A DNA stretch of 40,802 nt from Deltaproteobacteria bacterium (GTDB lineage: Bacteria; Desulfobacterota; Desulfuromonadia; Geobacterales; Pseudopelobacteraceae), in contig JAJXUW010000005.1 in assembly GCA_021782545.1 (NCBI GenBank), positions 1-40,802 of the forward strand. The letters run 5' to 3'. Positions within the stretch are counted from its first letter, which is position 1. Every line of letters starts with the position of its first letter. Shown here in pieces: positions 38,240-40,802 of this stretch. The notes under the pieces are model-generated. The model did not search any database. It was not told the origin of the DNA and saw only the letters and a program-made list of their open reading frames with translations. The position numbers were made by a program, and so were the translations under genes.

Positions 38240-39817
38240 ATGCCCGTTCTTCTGCGAAACCTGACCCTGCGTCCCGGTGATGACGAAGGGAACTTGCCCC
38301 TGTTGACGGCCCAGGCCTGTGGTCTGCCACCTTCGGCCCTGCAGGAATTCCGCATCCTGCGCAAAGGGGTGGATGCCCGCAAAAAACCGCGCGTCCTCCT
38401 GGTCTATACGGTTTCCTTCAGCCTGTCCGATGAAGAGGCCTTCTGGCAGCGGCAGAGCGGCAACCCCCATCTGGAACGGCTGCCGGCTACGGCACCGCTG
38501 GCCGTTACCAAACGCCGTGCCAGCGAGCCTGTTGCCATCGTTGGCATGGGGCCGGCCGGCCTGTTCTGTGCCCTGCGCCTGGCTGCCTACGGCATTGCCG
38601 CCACCCTGTTCGAACGGGGAAAGCCGGTGGAACAACGCGTACAGGATGTGACCCGCTTCTGGCGGGATGGGCAGTTGGATACGGAGAGCAATGTGCAGTT
38701 TGGTGAAGGCGGGGCCGGCACCTTTTCCGACGGCAAGCTAACCTGCCGCCTGCGCGACCCCAACACCTCCTGGGTGCTGGACCAGCTGGTCACGTTCGGG
38801 GCCCCGGCGGAGATTCGCTACCAGGCGAAACCTCACGTGGGCACGGACCGACTGCGTCATCTGGTGGCGGCCATCCGAAAACATCTTGCCGAAAACGGCA
38901 TGACGATCCGTTTTTCAACGCGATGCACCGGGTTGTCTACCACAAACGGCCAGCTGTATGCGGTACGCTGCAATGACCACGAGGAGGTCGCCTGCCGCCA
39001 TCTCGTGTTGGCCATCGGCCACAGCGCCCGGGATACCTACGCCGAACTTGCCGGCCACGGGCTCCTGATGGAACCCAAGCCGTTCGCCATCGGCCTGCGG
39101 GTGGAACATCCCCAGGGGTTGGTCGACAGCATCCAGTACGGGCAGCCCCATCCGGCCCTGCCCAGGGCCGATTACGCCCTCACCTACAACAACCACACCA
39201 CCGGACGCAGCTGTTATTCCTTCTGCATGTGTCCCGGCGGTGTGGTAATCGCCAGTTCTTCCGAGGTGGGGATGGTGGTGACCAACGGCATGAGCAACCT
39301 GGGGCGTGATTCTGGACAGGCCAACAGCGCCCTGGTGGTGAATGTGCGACCAGAGGACTTTGACGGTGGCGACCCCCTGGCCGGGGTTCGCTTTCAGCAG
39401 CAGTGGGAACGGCGCGCCTTCGAGGCCGGCGACTGCAGCTACCACGCCCCGTCACAGAACCTGTTGACCTTTCTCAGGCGCGGGAGCGGGCCGGTGCGCT
39501 CCAGCTACCGTCCCGGCACCGTGGAGGCCGATCTGGCTGCCGTGCTGCCGGACTATGTTACTGCTACCCTGCGGGAAGGGATCGAGGCATTTGACCGAAA
39601 GATGCGGGGCTTTGTCACCTCCGAGGCCACCCTGACCGGGGTGGAGACCCGCACCTCGGCGCCCTTACGCATCCTGCGGGGCGAGGACTGCCAGGCTCCA
39701 GGCCTGCGGGGGCTCTACCCCTGCGGTGAAGGGGCCGGCTATGCCGGCGGTATCATGTCCGCCGCCCTGGACGGCGTGCGGGTGGCGGACATGATCGCGA
39801 GGCAGTTTACTCCCTGA
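38240..39817 (+). CDS. FAD-dependent dehydrogenase, COG2509-like
   Basis: [77 protein letters not shown]. Confidence 0.9.
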   Translation: MPVLLRNLTLRPGDDEGNLPLLTAQACGLPPSALQEFRILRKGVDARKKPRVLLVYTVSFSLSDEEAFWQRQSGNPHLERLPATAPLAVTKRRASEPVAIVGMGPAGLFCALRLAAYGIAATLFERGKPVEQRVQDVTRFWRDGQLDTESNVQFGEGGAGTFSDGKLTCRLRDPNTSWVLDQLVTFGAPAEIRYQAKPHVGTDRLRHLVAAIRKHLAENGMTIRFSTRCTGLSTTNGQLYAVRCNDHEEVACRHLVLAIGHSARDTYAELAGHGLLMEPKPFAIGLRVEHPQGLVDSIQYGQPHPALPRADYALTYNNHTTGRSCYSFCMCPGGVVIASSSEVGMVVTNGMSNLGRDSGQANSALVVNVRPEDFDGGDPLAGVRFQQQWERRAFEAGDCSYHAPSQNLLTFLRRGSGPVRSSYRPGTVEADLAAVLPDYVTATLREGIEAFDRKMRGFVTSEATLTGVETRTSAPLRILRGEDCQAPGLRGLYPCGEGAGYAGGIMSAALDGVRVADMIARQFTP

Positions 39818-40802
39818 CCTGGCCATCCCCATAGACGATGAACTTGGTGGTGGTCAGATCCTCCAGCCCCATCGGGCCGAAGGAATGCAGCTTGGTGGTA
39901 GAGATGCCGATCTCGGCCCCCAGCCCAAGCTGACCACCGTCGTTGAAACGGGTAGAGGCGTTCACCAGCACGCAGGAGGAGTTGACCTCGCGGATAAAAC
40001 GCTGGGCATGGCCGTAGTCGCTGGTGATGATCACCTCGCTGTGCAGTGAGCTGTAGCGGTTGATATGCTCGATCGCCTCGTCCAGGTCGGCCACCACCTT
40101 GCAGGCCAGGATCAGCTCCAGGTACTCGGCGGCCCAATCCTCCTCGGTTGCCGGCTTCGCCTGCGGCGCATAGGCACGAAACGCCGCATCACCCCGCAGT
40201 TCTACCCCCGCGTCCCCTAACGCCCGGGCGATCTGCGGCACGAAGGCTGCGGCCGCATCCTTGTGGATCAGCAGGGTCTCCAGGGCGTTACAGACCCCAG
40301 GTCGCTGGGTCTTGGCGTTGATGATGATCCGGGTGGCCATCGCAAAATCGGCCTGTGCATCCACAAAGGCGTGGCAGACCCCCTTGTAATGCTTGATGAC
40401 CGGAATCCGCGAGTTCTCCACCACAAAACGGATCAGGCTCTCGCCGCCGCGGGGGATGATCAGATCGATCAGCTCCTCCTGCTTGAGCATCTCCAGCACC
40501 CCTTCACGCTCGGTGAACGGGATCAATGACAGGGCTGAGGCAGGTATGCCCAGCTCCTGCATCACCCCCTGCAGAATCGTGGCAATAGCCCGGTTGGAAT
40601 GTATCGCCTCGGAGCCGCCCCGCAGGATCACGGCGTTGCCGCTCTTCAGACACAGGGCAGCGGCATCGGCGGTCACGTTGGGGCGCGATTCGTACACAAT
40701 ACCGATCACCCCCAGCGGGATCCGCATCTTGCCCACCATGATCCCGTTGGGACGTCTCCACATCCGGGTCACTTCCCCCACCGGGTCCGGCAGGGCAGCC
40801 AC
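39807..40802 (-). CDS. proA: Gamma-glutamyl phosphate reductase, 5' end beyond window
   Basis: [87 protein letters not shown]. Confidence 0.96.
   Translation of the reverse strand: MAALPDPVGEVTRMWRRPNGIMVGKMRIPLGVIGIVYESRPNVTADAAALCLKSGNAVILRGGSEAIHSNRAIATILQGVMQELGIPASALSLIPFTEREGVLEMLKQEELIDLIIPRGGESLIRFVVENSRIPVIKHYKGVCHAFVDAQADFAMATRIIINAKTQRPGVCNALETLLIHKDAAAAFVPQIARALGDAGVELRGDAAFRAYAPQAKPATEEDWAAEYLELILACKVVADLDEAIEHINRYSSLHSEVIITSDYGHAQRFIREVNSSCVLVNASTRFNDGGQLGLGAEIGISTTKLHSFGPMGLEDLTTTKFIVYGDGQVRE

Noticed and set aside
1-40802. CRISPR arrays, rRNA/tRNA genes, IS elements, toxin-antitoxin or phage genes
   Set aside because: No spaced direct repeats, tRNA-like cloverleafs, rRNA sequence, transposase/integrase motifs or phage structural motifs seen on inspection.

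Overview
This is a GC-rich, gene-dense bacterial chromosomal window. The gene repertoire and order look Geobacter/Trichlorobacter-like (inference only; no search was run). It carries about 37 intact or partial CDS, one degraded gene, and no rRNA, tRNA, CRISPR array or transposase that I can support. From left to right: (i) the 3' end of an RND efflux pump plus its NodT/OprM-type outer-membrane lipoprotein, followed by a truncated and frameshifted HlyD-type adaptor remnant; (ii) a membrane-bound formate dehydrogenase operon, fdnG(Sec)-fdnH-fdnI-fdhE, in which fdnG is split in the ORF track by an in-frame UGA at 3380-3382 followed by a SECIS-like hairpin; (iii) the 2-oxoglutarate dehydrogenase complex sucA-sucB-lpdA; (iv) two cobalamin genes (cbiET, cbiL); (v) an acyl-CoA ligase coupled to a RadC/JAB-DinG helicase fusion; (vi) a small Tyr/Arg/Asp-rich secreted protein flanked by a sigma54-like promoter and a strong terminator; (vii) a histidine kinase-HIT-M16 peptidase cluster; (viii) a minus-strand cluster rsmB-rpe-REC/GGDEF-small ORF-transglutaminase; (ix) ndk-rlmN-[PAS/degenerate GGDEF-mtnP-pfkB]-PilF-like TPR lipoprotein-RodZ-like-GAF, which resembles the gammaproteobacterial ndk-rlmN-pilF-rodZ order with an inserted block; (x) a REC-USP-REC/HK-REC signalling operon; (xi) a COG2509-like FAD dehydrogenase convergent with, and overlapping, proA. 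The observations I rate highest are the JAB-DinG fusion, the degenerate GGDEF that keeps its I-site inside an rlmN/mtnP operon, the Sec/SECIS site, and the sigma54-like promoter at 19949.
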